A stretch of 64,000 nucleotides of DNA from NCBI GenBank assembly GCA_020442465.1, contig JAGRJY010000157.1, positions 1 to 64,000 on the forward strand. The letters are read 5' to 3'. Position numbers and translations under genes: made by a program. Shown here in pieces: positions 16,626 through 26,431 of this stretch; within the stretch, counting starts at the first letter, position 1; the number at the start of each line of letters is the position of its first letter. The notes under the pieces were generated by a model. It was not told where the DNA came from. It did not search any database and saw only the letters and a program-made list of their open reading frames with translations. Source of the stretch: Lysobacterales bacterium. GTDB lineage: Bacteria > Pseudomonadota > Gammaproteobacteria > Xanthomonadales > Xanthomonadaceae.

Positions 16626-19370
16626 CTAGCCGGTGTTCTGCACCCCCGCGGCGATCCCGTTGACCGTGGCAACCAGCGCGTGGAACAGTGCATCGTCGGG
16701 TCGATCCGCCTCGCGCCAGCGACGCAGCAGGTCGACCTGAAGCAGGCTGATCGGGTCGACGTAGGGATTGCGCAAGCGGATCGACAGCGCCAGCCGGCGA
16801 TCGGACTCGAGCAGGCTATCGTTGCCGCGCAGCTCCAGGACGGCCGCCGCGGCACGCTGGAACTCGCCGTTCAGATCGGCGAAGAAACGCTCGTGGCTGT
16901 CGCCGGCGAGGCGCGAGTAGGCCTCGAAGATGCCGAGGTCGGACTTGGCCAGCACCATCTCGATGTCGTCGACGAACGTGCCGAAGAACGGCCACTCGCG
17001 CGCCATCAAGGCGATCTCGTCGCGCCCGAACTTCTCGATCGCCGCGCGCAGCGCGGTACCGGCGCCATACCAGGCAGTCATGCCGCAGCGGTTCTGCGAC
17101 CAGGCGAACACCCAAGGAATCGCGCGCAGCGACTCGACGCCGGCCTGGCCGCCGGCAGCGCGCTTGGCCGGTCGTGAACCGAGCTTGAGCCGCTCGATCA
17201 CGTCGATCGGCGTGGCTGCGCGGAAGTACGGAATGAACCCTTCCGTGTGATAGACCAGCGTGCGGTAGTGCTCGCGCGCCGTGGCGGCGATGAACTCCAT
17301 GCGCTCACGCCAGGCGATCTCGCGCTGGTCGGGCTTGCGCGGTCGCAGGCTGGCGCGAAGTACCGCGGCGGTCATCTGCTCCAGGTTGCGCAGCGCCAGG
17401 GCGCGGATACCGTACTTGCGGTGAATCACTTCGCCCTGCTCGGTCAGGCGCAGGAAGCCGTCGATGCTGCCGCGCGGCGCGGCGATGATCGCGCGTTCGG
17501 TCTTGCTGCCGCCGCGGCTGGCCGAGCCGCCGCGGCCATGGAAGAACTCCAGCTTGACGCCGCGCTCGCGCGCGACCGCGCCGAGCAGGATCTGGCAGCG
17601 CTGGATGGCCCAGCGCGAGGCCGGCAGACCGGCGTCCTTGGCGCTGTCGGAATAGCCCAGCATCACTTGCTGGCGCATGCCGCGCCGCTGCAGGTGCGCA
17701 CGGTACACGTCCGAGTCGAGCAGGCTGCGCAGCACATCCGGCGCTGCCTGCAGGTCGTCGACCGTTTCGAACAGTGGGACCACGTCGATCGGCACCGCGC
17801 CATGCGCATCGCAGTCGCCACCGAAGCGCGCCAGCGCCAGCACCGCCAGCGCATCGGCCGCCGAGCGGCTCATGCTGACGATGACCACGCCGAGCGCCTG
17901 GTCGCCATAGCGCGCGCGCACGTCGCGGCGGGCGCGGAACACCTCAAGCACCGAGGCCGTGGCCGGATTCGGATGCTCGATCCGTGCGTCGACAGCGCCA
18001 CGCAGCAGGGCCTGCAGCGCCTCCACGCGCCGTTCCACCGCACGACCGGCCCAGTCGGGCGCGTCGAGCAGGTCGGCCAGCGCGGCATCGTGCACGCGCG
18101 AATCCTGGCGCAGGTCCAATGCAGCGAGGTGAAATCCGAACACTTGCACGCGACGCTGCAGGCGCCGCACACCCCACAGTCCGGCGTGCTCGCCGCGATG
18201 CTGCTGCAGGCTGTCGGCGATCATGCGCAGGTCGTCGAGCAACTGGCCGGGGTGCTCGTACCCGCGGCGTTCGTCGCGCAGGGTCGCACCCAGGCGTTCG
18301 CCGACCAGGGCCAGCAGCTGGCGATACGGCATGTTGCGATGGCGGGCGCTGAGCTTGCGTGCCGCTTCGGGGAACCGCGTCACGTAGTCGGTGATGCGTT
18401 GGCGCACCGCCGGCGCGAATTCGGCGCGTTCGTCGGTCTGGGTGAGCTGGCGCGACAGCTTGGCCAGGTCGCGCCGGTAGGCCTGCACGATGATCTGCTG
18501 CTGGCGCTGCAAGGCCGCGCGCAGGGTGTCGGCGCCGACGTTCGGGTTGCCGTCCATGTCGCCGCCCACCCAGGTGCCGAAGCGCAACACGGGCCCGATC
18601 TCGGACTCGGCCACGCCGGTGGTGTCGGCCAGCGCTTCGTAGAATCCCGGCATCACCTGGTAGAGCACTTCGGACAGGTAGAAGCTGACGTGCTCGAGCT
18701 CGTCGAGCACGGTGGGCTTCTCGGGCGCATGCTCCGAGGTCTGCCAGGCCGTGGTCAGGGCCATGCGAATCTGCCCCCAGTCGGCTGCGCGCTCGCGCGG
18801 GGTGAGCTGGCCGTCGATGTCGGCGACGAGACCGCGCACGACCTCACGCTCCTTTTCCAGCAGCACGCGGCGCACGGCCTCGGTGGGATGTGCGGTGAAC
18901 ACCGGCTCGATATGCAGCCGCTGCAGCAACGCACGCATGGCGTCGTCGTCGACGCCCTCGCTGCGCAGGTCGGCGCACACGGCCTCGAGCCCGCCGGGTT
19001 GCGGCGTGGCGCCGCGCTTCTGGTAGTCGCGACGCCGGCGGATGCGATGCACCCGCTCGGCCAGATTCACCGCACCGAACCAGGCGGCGAATGCGCGCAC
19101 CAAGGCTTCGGCATGATCGAGCGGCTGGTCGCGCAGTTCGGCGGCGAGTCGATCGGTCTCTTCATTGGCTTCGCGGCGAAGGATGGCCGCACGGCGCAAA
19201 TGCTCGACCGCGTCGAAGAAGGCCTTGCCCTCCTGCTCGGCAATGATCTCGCCCACCAGGGCGCCGAGACGATTCACATCGTCGCGCAGCGGGCGGTCGG
19301 TTTCGGGCAGATCGACCTCGCGCAGGCGCGACCGATCTTCGGACGATTCGTCAGGCACATAGCGATTCAT
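16626..19370 (-). CDS. ppc: Phosphoenolpyruvate carboxylase
   Basis: 914 residues from the ATG at 19370. An upstream extension in the same frame is not family-like. It carboxylates PEP to oxaloacetate to refill the TCA cycle. Signatures are VFTAHPTEAVRR with catalytic His near residue 161, the GYSDSAKDAGLPASRWA block with the Lys that polarises bicarbonate, and FFHGRGGSASRGG with the mobile Arg loop. It ends in the invariant QNTG. The enzyme looks complete. The gene diverges from hflK, and its 3' end meets the SRPBCC gene with only 51 bp between. Confidence 0.97.
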   Translation of the reverse strand: MNRYVPDESSEDRSRLREVDLPETDRPLRDDVNRLGALVGEIIAEQEGKAFFDAVEHLRRAAILRREANEETDRLAAELRDQPLDHAEALVRAFAAWFGAVNLAERVHRIRRRRDYQKRGATPQPGGLEAVCADLRSEGVDDDAMRALLQRLHIEPVFTAHPTEAVRRVLLEKEREVVRGLVADIDGQLTPRERAADWGQIRMALTTAWQTSEHAPEKPTVLDELEHVSFYLSEVLYQVMPGFYEALADTTGVAESEIGPVLRFGTWVGGDMDGNPNVGADTLRAALQRQQQIIVQAYRRDLAKLSRQLTQTDERAEFAPAVRQRITDYVTRFPEAARKLSARHRNMPYRQLLALVGERLGATLRDERRGYEHPGQLLDDLRMIADSLQQHRGEHAGLWGVRRLQRRVQVFGFHLAALDLRQDSRVHDAALADLLDAPDWAGRAVERRVEALQALLRGAVDARIEHPNPATASVLEVFRARRDVRARYGDQALGVVIVSMSRSAADALAVLALARFGGDCDAHGAVPIDVVPLFETVDDLQAAPDVLRSLLDSDVYRAHLQRRGMRQQVMLGYSDSAKDAGLPASRWAIQRCQILLGAVARERGVKLEFFHGRGGSASRGGSKTERAIIAAPRGSIDGFLRLTEQGEVIHRKYGIRALALRNLEQMTAAVLRASLRPRKPDQREIAWRERMEFIAATAREHYRTLVYHTEGFIPYFRAATPIDVIERLKLGSRPAKRAAGGQAGVESLRAIPWVFAWSQNRCGMTAWYGAGTALRAAIEKFGRDEIALMAREWPFFGTFVDDIEMVLAKSDLGIFEAYSRLAGDSHERFFADLNGEFQRAAAAVLELRGNDSLLESDRRLALSIRLRNPYVDPISLLQVDLLRRWREADRPDDALFHALVATVNGIAAGVQNTG

Positions 19371-19413
19371 GACCCCACTATAGCGTTCCGGGCGTGACCC
19401 ATGCTGCAGTGCC

Positions 19414-19425
19414 GCATACGTATGC
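19414..19425. promoter_or_regulatory. 12-bp perfect palindrome between ppc and hflK
   Basis: GCATACGTATGC lies 44 bp upstream of the ppc start and about 100 bp upstream of hflK, in the 152-bp divergent promoter region. Such a site could bind a dimeric regulator of either gene. No known consensus is claimed. Confidence 0.3.
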
Positions 19426-19522
19426 ACGTACACTGGCGCGGGGATCGGACGCCCGGGTCACACGCTGGCCGAATCTTGCGTCCGGTAGGACATCGCACAT
19501 TGCAACACGTGGGGATACGGCT

Positions 19523-20551
19523 ATGAATCAATCGGTTCGGTCCGTGGCGGACCTGTTCGGCAAGGCGCGCGGCGGGCGCCCGCGCGGCGGAGGCAGCGGC
19601 AAGGGCGGCTACTTCATCGGCGTGCTCGTCGCCGGCTTCCTGCTGCTCTGGCTGGCGCTCAGCTCGTACTACACGGTGCAGCCCGAGGAGCGCGCCGTGG
19701 TCAAACGCTTCGGTGAAGTGATCGACATTGCCGACCCCGGCCTGCACTTCAAGCTGCCGTTCGGCGTCGATTCGGTGGAGTTCGTCGCCACCGAGCGGGT
19801 GCTCAAGCAGGAGTTCGGCTTTCGCACCATCGGCAGCGAAGGCGGCCGCTCGCAGTATTCGCAGGACGAGCTGCCCGACGAGTCGCTGATGCTGTCCGGC
19901 GACCTCAACATGGTCGATGTCGAGTGGGTGGTGCAGTACCGCATCGCCGACCCGATGAAGTTCCTCTACGGCATGCGCGAACCGACCCGCGCCCTGCGCG
20001 ACATCAGCGAATCGGTCATGCGTCGCGTCGTCGGCAACCGGCTCGGCAGCGAGGTGCTGACCACCGGTCGCGTGGAGATTTCCAACATCGCCCGCGACGA
20101 GATCCAGAGCGCTATGGAGAAGTACGGCACCGGCATCCAGGTGGTGACGGTGGAACTGCAGGATGTGGTGCCACCGCAGGCGGTGCGCCCGGCCTTCAAC
20201 GAGGTCAACGAAGCGCGCCAGGAACGCGAGCGGATGATCAACGAAGCGACCAAGCAGGCCAACCAGGCGATTCCGCTGGCCCGCGGCGAGGCGAACCGCC
20301 GCATAGCCGCGGCCGAAGGCTATGCCACCGAGCGGGTCAACGCGGCACGCGGTGAGACCGCGCGGTTCCGCTCGATCCTCGCCGAGTACCGCCAGGCACC
20401 CGAGGTGACCCGCACCCGCATGTTCCTCGAAACCATCGACCAGATCCTGCCGCACATCGGTGCGGTCGTGGTCACCCGCGACGGCCAGTCCGCCCCGCTG
20501 CCGCTGCTCAAGCTGCGCGACGCCCAGACCGCGAAGGAGGCCAAGCAATGA
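19523..20551 (+). CDS. hflK: HflK, membrane SPFH protein modulating FtsH
   Basis: 342 residues. A Gly-rich N-terminal tail (RGGRPRGGGSGKGG) is followed by one membrane segment at about residues 30-50, then the SPFH/band-7 domain starting YYTVQPEERAVVKRFGEV. The EVNEARQERERMINEA coiled coil and the Ala-rich helix after it match HflK. With HflC it forms the periplasmic cage around the FtsH protease hexamers and limits their access to membrane substrates. The ATG at 19523 is chosen over an upstream GTG in the same frame because it starts at the family N-terminus. It overlaps hflC by 4 bp. Confidence 0.95.
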   Translation: MNQSVRSVADLFGKARGGRPRGGGSGKGGYFIGVLVAGFLLLWLALSSYYTVQPEERAVVKRFGEVIDIADPGLHFKLPFGVDSVEFVATERVLKQEFGFRTIGSEGGRSQYSQDELPDESLMLSGDLNMVDVEWVVQYRIADPMKFLYGMREPTRALRDISESVMRRVVGNRLGSEVLTTGRVEISNIARDEIQSAMEKYGTGIQVVTVELQDVVPPQAVRPAFNEVNEARQERERMINEATKQANQAIPLARGEANRRIAAAEGYATERVNAARGETARFRSILAEYRQAPEVTRTRMFLETIDQILPHIGAVVVTRDGQSAPLPLLKLRDAQTAKEAKQ

Positions 20552-21486
20552 AAGCCCCCCTGTTTGCACTGGTCGCCATCATCATCCTGCTGACCATCGG
20601 CAACGCTACCTACACCATCGACCAGGGCGAGCAAGGCATCATCGTCCAGTTCGGTGAACCGGTGGGCGATGTGGTGGCCGAACCGGGCCTGCACTTCAAG
20701 AAACCCTTCATCCAGGAAGTGCGCCGTTTCGACAAGCGCCTGCTGGCCTGGGACGGCGACGTCAGCCAGATCCCCACCCTGGGCCGCGAGTTCGTGCTGG
20801 TCGACACCACCGCACGCTGGAAGATCGTCGATCCGCTGAAGTTCCTGCGCTCGGTGCGCGACGAGTCCGGCGCGCGCACGCGCATGGACGACATCATCGA
20901 CTCGGTCACCCGCGACATCATCTCCGGCACCGATCTCGAGGAGATCGTGCGCTCGCGCGACTGGCAGGTCGACGCCAAGGCGCTGGAGGACGAAGCCGTG
21001 GTCCCGCAGGATCTCGACCTCACCAAGCCGAAGAAGGGCCGCGAGAAGCTCGAACAGGAAATGCTCGCCGCCGCGGCGACGCAGATGCCTGACCTGGGCA
21101 TCGAACTGGTCGACGTGCGCATTCGCCGCATCAACTACATCGACTCGGTGCGTCGCCAGGTGGAGACGCGGATGATTTCCGAACGTCAGAGCATCGCCGC
21201 ACGCTTCCGCGCCGAGGGCCAGGGACGCAGCTCGGAAATCCTCGGCGAGATGGAGCGCGAGCTGCGCACCATCCGCTCCGAAGCCGAGCGCCAGGCGGCG
21301 GAGATTCGCGGCAAGGCCGACGCCGAGGCGACCAAGATCTACGGTGATGCCTACGGCAGCGATGCGGAGTTCTACGCGTTCTTCCGCACTCTGGAGAGCT
21401 ACCGCAACCTCGGCGACAACGCGACGCTGATGCTCGACGCCGACTCGGAGTTCTTCCGCTACCTGAACTCGACGCGCAAGCGCTGA
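20548..21486 (+). CDS. hflC: HflC, membrane SPFH protein partner of HflK
   Basis: 312 residues with an N-terminal signal anchor (residues 4-20) and an SPFH domain starting TIDQGEQGIIVQFGEPVG. The insertion DVRIRRINYIDSVRRQVETRM and the C-terminal coiled coil ending EFFRYLNSTRKR are typical of HflC. Its ATG overlaps the hflK stop (ATGA), so the subunits are made together. A GC-rich hairpin (AGCCCGG/CCGGGCT, about 21502-21526) follows without a T run and may act as a weak terminator. Confidence 0.95.
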   Translation: MKAPLFALVAIIILLTIGNATYTIDQGEQGIIVQFGEPVGDVVAEPGLHFKKPFIQEVRRFDKRLLAWDGDVSQIPTLGREFVLVDTTARWKIVDPLKFLRSVRDESGARTRMDDIIDSVTRDIISGTDLEEIVRSRDWQVDAKALEDEAVVPQDLDLTKPKKGREKLEQEMLAAAATQMPDLGIELVDVRIRRINYIDSVRRQVETRMISERQSIAARFRAEGQGRSSEILGEMERELRTIRSEAERQAAEIRGKADAEATKIYGDAYGSDAEFYAFFRTLESYRNLGDNATLMLDADSEFFRYLNSTRKR

Positions 21487-21770
21487 TCGGCATACGGGAT
21501 CAGCCCGGGCCGGATCGGTCCGGGCTGCTTCGGCTGGGTCGGCTCGGGAGAGGCCTCGGCGCCCCGCAGCGGCCGAGGTGACCCCATCACCAGGCGAGCG
21601 CCCGGCCTGACCACGCTGCAAGCCGCGTCCCCGTCCCGGTGACCGGCGCCCATACACCGCGTTCCACTTCCGCACCAGCCTGCGCGCGACCCGAGCGCAG
21701 GGCACATCCCGCGTGCGCCCCGGAAGCAGCCCGGCCTTCCCTGGCCGGACTTCCTACCGCACACCGCCCA

Positions 21771-24700
21771 TCAGCGGCACACGCCGTCGCCCAGCTGTTC
21801 CAGGCCACGCTCCAGCTGCAGCACGCCGCTGGCGCCATCCATGCGCGTGTAGCTGATCTCCATGGTGTCGCAGTCGAGGAAGCGCTGCGTCACCGAGCCC
21901 CAGGCGGCTTCCTCGACCTGATCGCGGTGGAAGGCGCGACCGAAACCGGTACCTGCGGTCTCGACCAGATCCAGGGTCACCGAGGCGTCGCTGGCGGAGT
22001 GCGTCTGCGCGCCCACCAGCCAGCGCTGCGCCCCTTCCTCGTAGGTGTACCAGCTGAAGAACTGCACCGGCTGGCCGTCGATCTGACCGAAGTCGACCAG
22101 TACCCCTTCGCCCGAGCGCGAACGGTCGTAGTAGGTGCCGCTCCGGCTGCCGTCCAGCAGACCGCAGGCCGCACGCGGCGCATTCTGCAGGGCCCGATTC
22201 ATGTCCAGCACGCCGTTCTCGCCGTCGCCGCGCCGATAGCTGATCCGCAGCGTCTGGCAGTCCGGAAAGCTCAGCGCGACGTGGCCCCAGCTCGACTCGA
22301 TCACGTCACCGGCCGAGAAGCTGTCGCCGAACCCGGTGCCGCGCGTTTCGACCAATTCCACCGCAACCTGCCTGGCTGCCTCGTCGAATGGCGCGCTGCC
22401 GACCAGCCACTTCTGCACGCCATCCTGGTAGGTGTACCAGCTGAAGAACAGCACCGGCTGTCCGGCGACCTGTCCCATGTCCAGCAGCACGCCCTCGCCC
22501 GAGCGCTCCGGTGTGTAATAGGTGCCGCTCATGGCGCCCTGAAGGGTTCGCAGGGCGTCGACGCTGCAGGCCGCAGTCTGTGCCTGCACGCTGGCGAAGG
22601 GCGGACGCGCCGCACCCTCGACCTGGATCGAGTCGATGTCCCAGCCGCCGGCAAGCACCGACCGGTCGGTGGCCACGCCGAACCGAAGCCGAACCCGTGT
22701 GCCCGGCGCGAACTGGGTGCCGAAATCGAGTACGTGCTGTTCGAATTCGGGGAAGGACGACTGACCGGTGATCGCCTTGCGGCCAGCTGCCGGATTCTCG
22801 TACGCGTCGCTGAGCACGCCGGTGATGTACCCGGCGGCCTCGGGATCGACATCGGTCCAGGTCGCGCCGTCGTCGACACTTACCTGAATCAGTCCGCCGT
22901 CGAAGGCAATCTCGTCGTTGGCCTGTTCCAACAAGTAGCGGTCGGTCAGGGTGACGACAAGCGGGTCCGTCCCCACCTCGATCACCGGCGCCTCGAGCCA
23001 GGAAATGGTGCTCCGATGGTAGTCGTGCCCACGCAAGACCCGGACTGAACCTTCGACTTCGATCGACCACGGCTTCTGATCCGCTTCAGGACGATCGAAG
23101 CGCTGCGTCCATTCGCTATCGAGGGACTGGAACAGCTCCGTGTCCGTCGAGTTCAACACACGGTCGGCGTGCACCGTGAGCGCCAACTCGGCTCCGGTCA
23201 GCCGCTCGGCCAGAAGTCCCTGGGACTGCGGCATGGCTGACAGCGTGGCGTTCGTTCCTGCGCCCGCGCCGGTCAGGCGAATCGGCACACGTACGTCCTT
23301 GGACTCTCCGATGGCCAGGGCGCCCACGGCGACCACGTCGCCCTCGGGGAACGCCAGACCCGGCTGGTCGCCGGAAAGCGCCACGTGCACATCCGGCTCG
23401 TCCACCATGCCCACGTTCTGAACACGGATCAGCATGTCGGCCTGCTCACCGATGTCGAGATAGTTGTCGGTATCGCAGCCGATCGGCGGCGCGTACGACA
23501 GGCTGGTGATGCGCAGAGCCGAGCCCACCAGCTGACTTTCGATCACGCCGAAGTTGAACAAGCTGTAGCGGTCGGGAATGTAGGCACCCGCGCCCAGGCC
23601 ACGCTTGGCGAACGCGGCGGCCATGAGCTCGTGATCCCGAACGGCGCCTTCCGCCAGCACCACGGCCAGCAGCGCGTCGCGCCCTTCGACCATGGTCGGG
23701 CTGTACGGGGTCATTTTCAGGCTGGCCACGAGATAGCGCTTCATGCGGTTCTGCACTGCAGTGAACTGGTCTCGCGGTGCATCGTTGAGCAACGCCACAT
23801 AGGCATCCCACAGCGCCGATGCCCAGACTTCACCCTGTTGGTGGCTCAGGTAGTTGCGCCGGCCGTTCTCGCCGAAGGCCGCAGGCACACCTTCCGGCAG
23901 AGCCAGATCGCTCTCGAGATAGCGCAGGCTGAGCGGGTTCTTCTGCATGTCGGTCGAATACGGGTAGCGACGAGGGCCGTAGTAGGAGTGGAACACGTAG
24001 GGGCCGATGGCATAGGCACCCTGCAGATTCGCGTTGCCGGGACGTTCGCGGTCCGAGTCCTTGGCGGTGGCGAGCAGGGCGACAAAGTCGCTCCAACCTT
24101 CGCCCATCCCGCTCGACTGAAGCGTATCCAGCCCCAGGGTGTCGCCGATCAGTCGATGGGTGAGAAAGTGCGCCCATTCGTGCGCGACGACCTGGGAATC
24201 GAGCGCCACGTCGGCGGAGACCTTCACGTTCGGCTCGTAGCCCAATTGCATCCGCGAAGGCTCGCCGTCGGAATAGATGACTATCTGTGCGGTGCGTCCG
24301 AGCGCATGGTGGCGGGCCTCGACCAGGATCGGGTCGCCATCGAGCCCACCACGACCGAAGTTGTCCAGCTGGCCGTTGCGGTCGGCTTCACCGAAGCCGG
24401 CGTCGTAGAACCAGTCGTGCAGCCAGTTCACGGTATAGAACGCCTGCACCGCCGAGGCCGTGGTCTGGATCGGGTCGTCGCTGGGTTCGAGGAAATGATC
24501 GTAGGTCAGCCCGAACGTGCGCGGCGCGGTCAGCAGGGGCGCGCGATCGCCGTCGCCGAATCCGCTCGGAGCGGCCAGGTCGGCGTAGGCGATGGCGTTG
24601 TTGCCGGCTGTCGTGGCCGCGTTGTCCGCCAGCCAGGGATCGGTGCCCGAGCGGCTGAACGGCGTGTTGACCAGGGTGACGGATGACTGGTCGACGATCG

Positions 24701-25658
24701 GCGCGAAATCTTCTGTCGGCAGGCCGTCGGGATCGGTGATTCGCCCGCGTCCGTTCGGGCTGGGATGCGGCTGGAAGGTCGGCGCATTCTCAGCCCACAC
24801 TTTGTACGTGAACGCCTCGGCATGGCTGACCAGGCTGGTGCGGTAGAGCAGGCTGCGGTCCACCGCGGACAGCACCAGGGCGGCAGCCTCATCCGGCGCG
24901 CCTTCACGAATCGAATAGCCGATCTCCACGTGCCACGCCGGCTGCAATCCATCAGCAGTTCGGAACAGCACCTTCTTGGCCCGCGCAAAGTCGGTCGGTA
25001 CCGGCATGCTGCCGCCGCGTGCCAGAGGCTTGACGGTAAAGGACACATGGTCGCCCTCTACCCGTCGGTCGCTCAACTGCACGGGCAGCGGCTTGGCGCC
25101 TGGAATCAGCCCGAACGCCGCCTCGATCGCTGCCTCGGCAGGTTCGCGATAGTCGAAGACCAGGGACGTCGGCGCGTCCTTGGGCATCGGACCACGCAAG
25201 GCCACCATGCCCAGGTCCCGATCGAGCAGCACCGAGACGTCCTCGCGCAGGATCGGAATGCCGCCCGCCTCGGCCTCGAACTGCACGATCGCCGCCCCGC
25301 CCGGGAGCGCGCTGGCGACCTTGAATCGCAAGCTCTCCGCGTTGTCGCCGGCGCTCTTTGGCAGCGCGGTGCCGAACAGGTGAATCCGCGCGGCCTGTTC
25401 CGCTGACATCGCCCCACCGGATTTCTGCAGCGCCGCCGGCAAGGGTTGCCGCTTCCAGGTGAAGGCTTGCCTGCCCAGCGCATCGGTGCTGCCCGAGTGC
25501 AATGCGCCGCCGAGCTCGACCGGCGACGCGCTCGCGCGCATCCGCTCCACGTTGATGTCGAAGCCGAAGGGCTCGACGGCATCGTCGGCCGCCACAGCGG
25601 CGAACGTCGTCTGCAGGCAGGCGACCAGCATGAGGGTTTGGGGAAAGACGCGTTTCAC
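21771..25658 (-). CDS. Secreted M36 (fungalysin-like) zinc metallopeptidase with duplicated C-terminal domain
   Basis: 1295 residues from a GTG at 25658 preceded by GAAGGAA. Starting there gives a clean signal peptide (KRVFPQTLMLVACLQTTFAA), whereas the longer open frame begins with non-signal sequence. A propeptide occupies roughly residues 25-250, and the catalytic domain carries the zinc-binding HEWAH motif at 493-497. A jelly-roll-like region follows. The last 250 residues hold two copies (about 1040-1160 and 1165-1290) of a domain with GTYYxxxRSGEGVLxDxGQ and FSWYTYxxGxQxWLVG. Related copies end the cytochrome fusion at 50981-54421. Extracellular endopeptidase activity is expected, and the terminal domains may mediate surface attachment. 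Confidence 0.92.
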   Translation of the reverse strand: MKRVFPQTLMLVACLQTTFAAVAADDAVEPFGFDINVERMRASASPVELGGALHSGSTDALGRQAFTWKRQPLPAALQKSGGAMSAEQAARIHLFGTALPKSAGDNAESLRFKVASALPGGAAIVQFEAEAGGIPILREDVSVLLDRDLGMVALRGPMPKDAPTSLVFDYREPAEAAIEAAFGLIPGAKPLPVQLSDRRVEGDHVSFTVKPLARGGSMPVPTDFARAKKVLFRTADGLQPAWHVEIGYSIREGAPDEAAALVLSAVDRSLLYRTSLVSHAEAFTYKVWAENAPTFQPHPSPNGRGRITDPDGLPTEDFAPIVDQSSVTLVNTPFSRSGTDPWLADNAATTAGNNAIAYADLAAPSGFGDGDRAPLLTAPRTFGLTYDHFLEPSDDPIQTTASAVQAFYTVNWLHDWFYDAGFGEADRNGQLDNFGRGGLDGDPILVEARHHALGRTAQIVIYSDGEPSRMQLGYEPNVKVSADVALDSQVVAHEWAHFLTHRLIGDTLGLDTLQSSGMGEGWSDFVALLATAKDSDRERPGNANLQGAYAIGPYVFHSYYGPRRYPYSTDMQKNPLSLRYLESDLALPEGVPAAFGENGRRNYLSHQQGEVWASALWDAYVALLNDAPRDQFTAVQNRMKRYLVASLKMTPYSPTMVEGRDALLAVVLAEGAVRDHELMAAAFAKRGLGAGAYIPDRYSLFNFGVIESQLVGSALRITSLSYAPPIGCDTDNYLDIGEQADMLIRVQNVGMVDEPDVHVALSGDQPGLAFPEGDVVAVGALAIGESKDVRVPIRLTGAGAGTNATLSAMPQSQGLLAERLTGAELALTVHADRVLNSTDTELFQSLDSEWTQRFDRPEADQKPWSIEVEGSVRVLRGHDYHRSTISWLEAPVIEVGTDPLVVTLTDRYLLEQANDEIAFDGGLIQVSVDDGATWTDVDPEAAGYITGVLSDAYENPAAGRKAITGQSSFPEFEQHVLDFGTQFAPGTRVRLRFGVATDRSVLAGGWDIDSIQVEGAARPPFASVQAQTAACSVDALRTLQGAMSGTYYTPERSGEGVLLDMGQVAGQPVLFFSWYTYQDGVQKWLVGSAPFDEAARQVAVELVETRGTGFGDSFSAGDVIESSWGHVALSFPDCQTLRISYRRGDGENGVLDMNRALQNAPRAACGLLDGSRSGTYYDRSRSGEGVLVDFGQIDGQPVQFFSWYTYEEGAQRWLVGAQTHSASDASVTLDLVETAGTGFGRAFHRDQVEEAAWGSVTQRFLDCDTMEISYTRMDGASGVLQLERGLEQLGDGVCR

Positions 25659-25849
25659 GGGGATATTCCTTCGACTTCGATACCGCGGCAGAGGTGATGG
25701 GGTGCGCCAGGCGTGTCCCGCCTGGCGCACCCGAACCGGGCCCATCCCCGAGCCATGTCGCGACCTGCCGAAGGAGGGGGTGGCAGGCAGGCGGCGGCGC
25801 GCTAGGCTTCGAACCTGGTTCTAGAGTCAGTACTCGCAAAAGGGCGTCG

Positions 25850-26242
25850 ATGAGGATCAATCTGCTCACCCTGGTCGTGCGGGACTACGACGAAGCCATC
25901 GATTTCATGCGCGCTGCGCTGGGCTTCGAACTGCAGGAAGACCGACCCGTGCCCGAACAGGGCAAGCGCTGGGTGGTGATGGGACCGGGCGGCGGCGGTG
26001 CGCAGGTATTGCTGGCCCGCGCCAGCACGCCGGAACAGCGCGCGCGCATCGGCGACCAGACCGGTGGCCGGGTGGCGTTCTTCCTGCACACCGACGACTT
26101 CGAGGCCGCGCGGAAGCGCCTGATCGACCATGGGGTGCGCATCGTGCGCCCGCCGCGGGACGAGCCCTACGGTCGCGTGCTGGTGTTCGCCGATCTGTAC
26201 GGCAACCTGTGGGACCTGATCCAGCCCCGCGGACAGGGCTGA
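25850..26242 (+). CDS. VOC-family (glyoxalase-like) protein
   Basis: 130 residues from the ATG at 25850, the only start fitting the fold: MRINLLTLVVRDYDEAIDFM is the first beta-alpha unit and VFADLYGNLWDLIQP the last strand. The conserved terminal Glu metal ligand of glyoxalase I is replaced by Asp (NLWDLI), and the first-strand His ligand is absent, so this is likely not a lactoylglutathione lyase but a bleomycin-resistance/extradiol-type relative of unknown substrate. The upstream region holds GAACCtGGTTC (about 25811-25821), a small palindrome. It stands alone between divergent M36 and a tandem dehydrogenase. Confidence 0.85.
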   Translation: MRINLLTLVVRDYDEAIDFMRAALGFELQEDRPVPEQGKRWVVMGPGGGGAQVLLARASTPEQRARIGDQTGGRVAFFLHTDDFEAARKRLIDHGVRIVRPPRDEPYGRVLVFADLYGNLWDLIQPRGQG

Positions 26243-26431
26243 CGCGCCGACGGGCAAGGCCGCGCACATCGGCCGCACGGTGCCGCGGGGCGGCGCGCCC
26301 ATGTGTAGCCTGGATTCGGCGCCAGGGTGACCTTCCCGTTCAGGGCAGGGTCGAAGCCCGACCGGCTGCGCAGGCACCCGGAGCCCGCGCGATGGCATGA
26401 TGCGGACTCGACCGACCTCGGAGCTTGCGCC

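Noticed and set aside
17247..19397. 716-codon frame antisense to ppc
   Set aside because: Shadow of the well-supported ppc gene; composition is not protein-like.
21502..21526. Hairpin after hflC as an intrinsic terminator
   Set aside because: The stem is good, but no T run follows, so it is mentioned only as a weak candidate under hflC.
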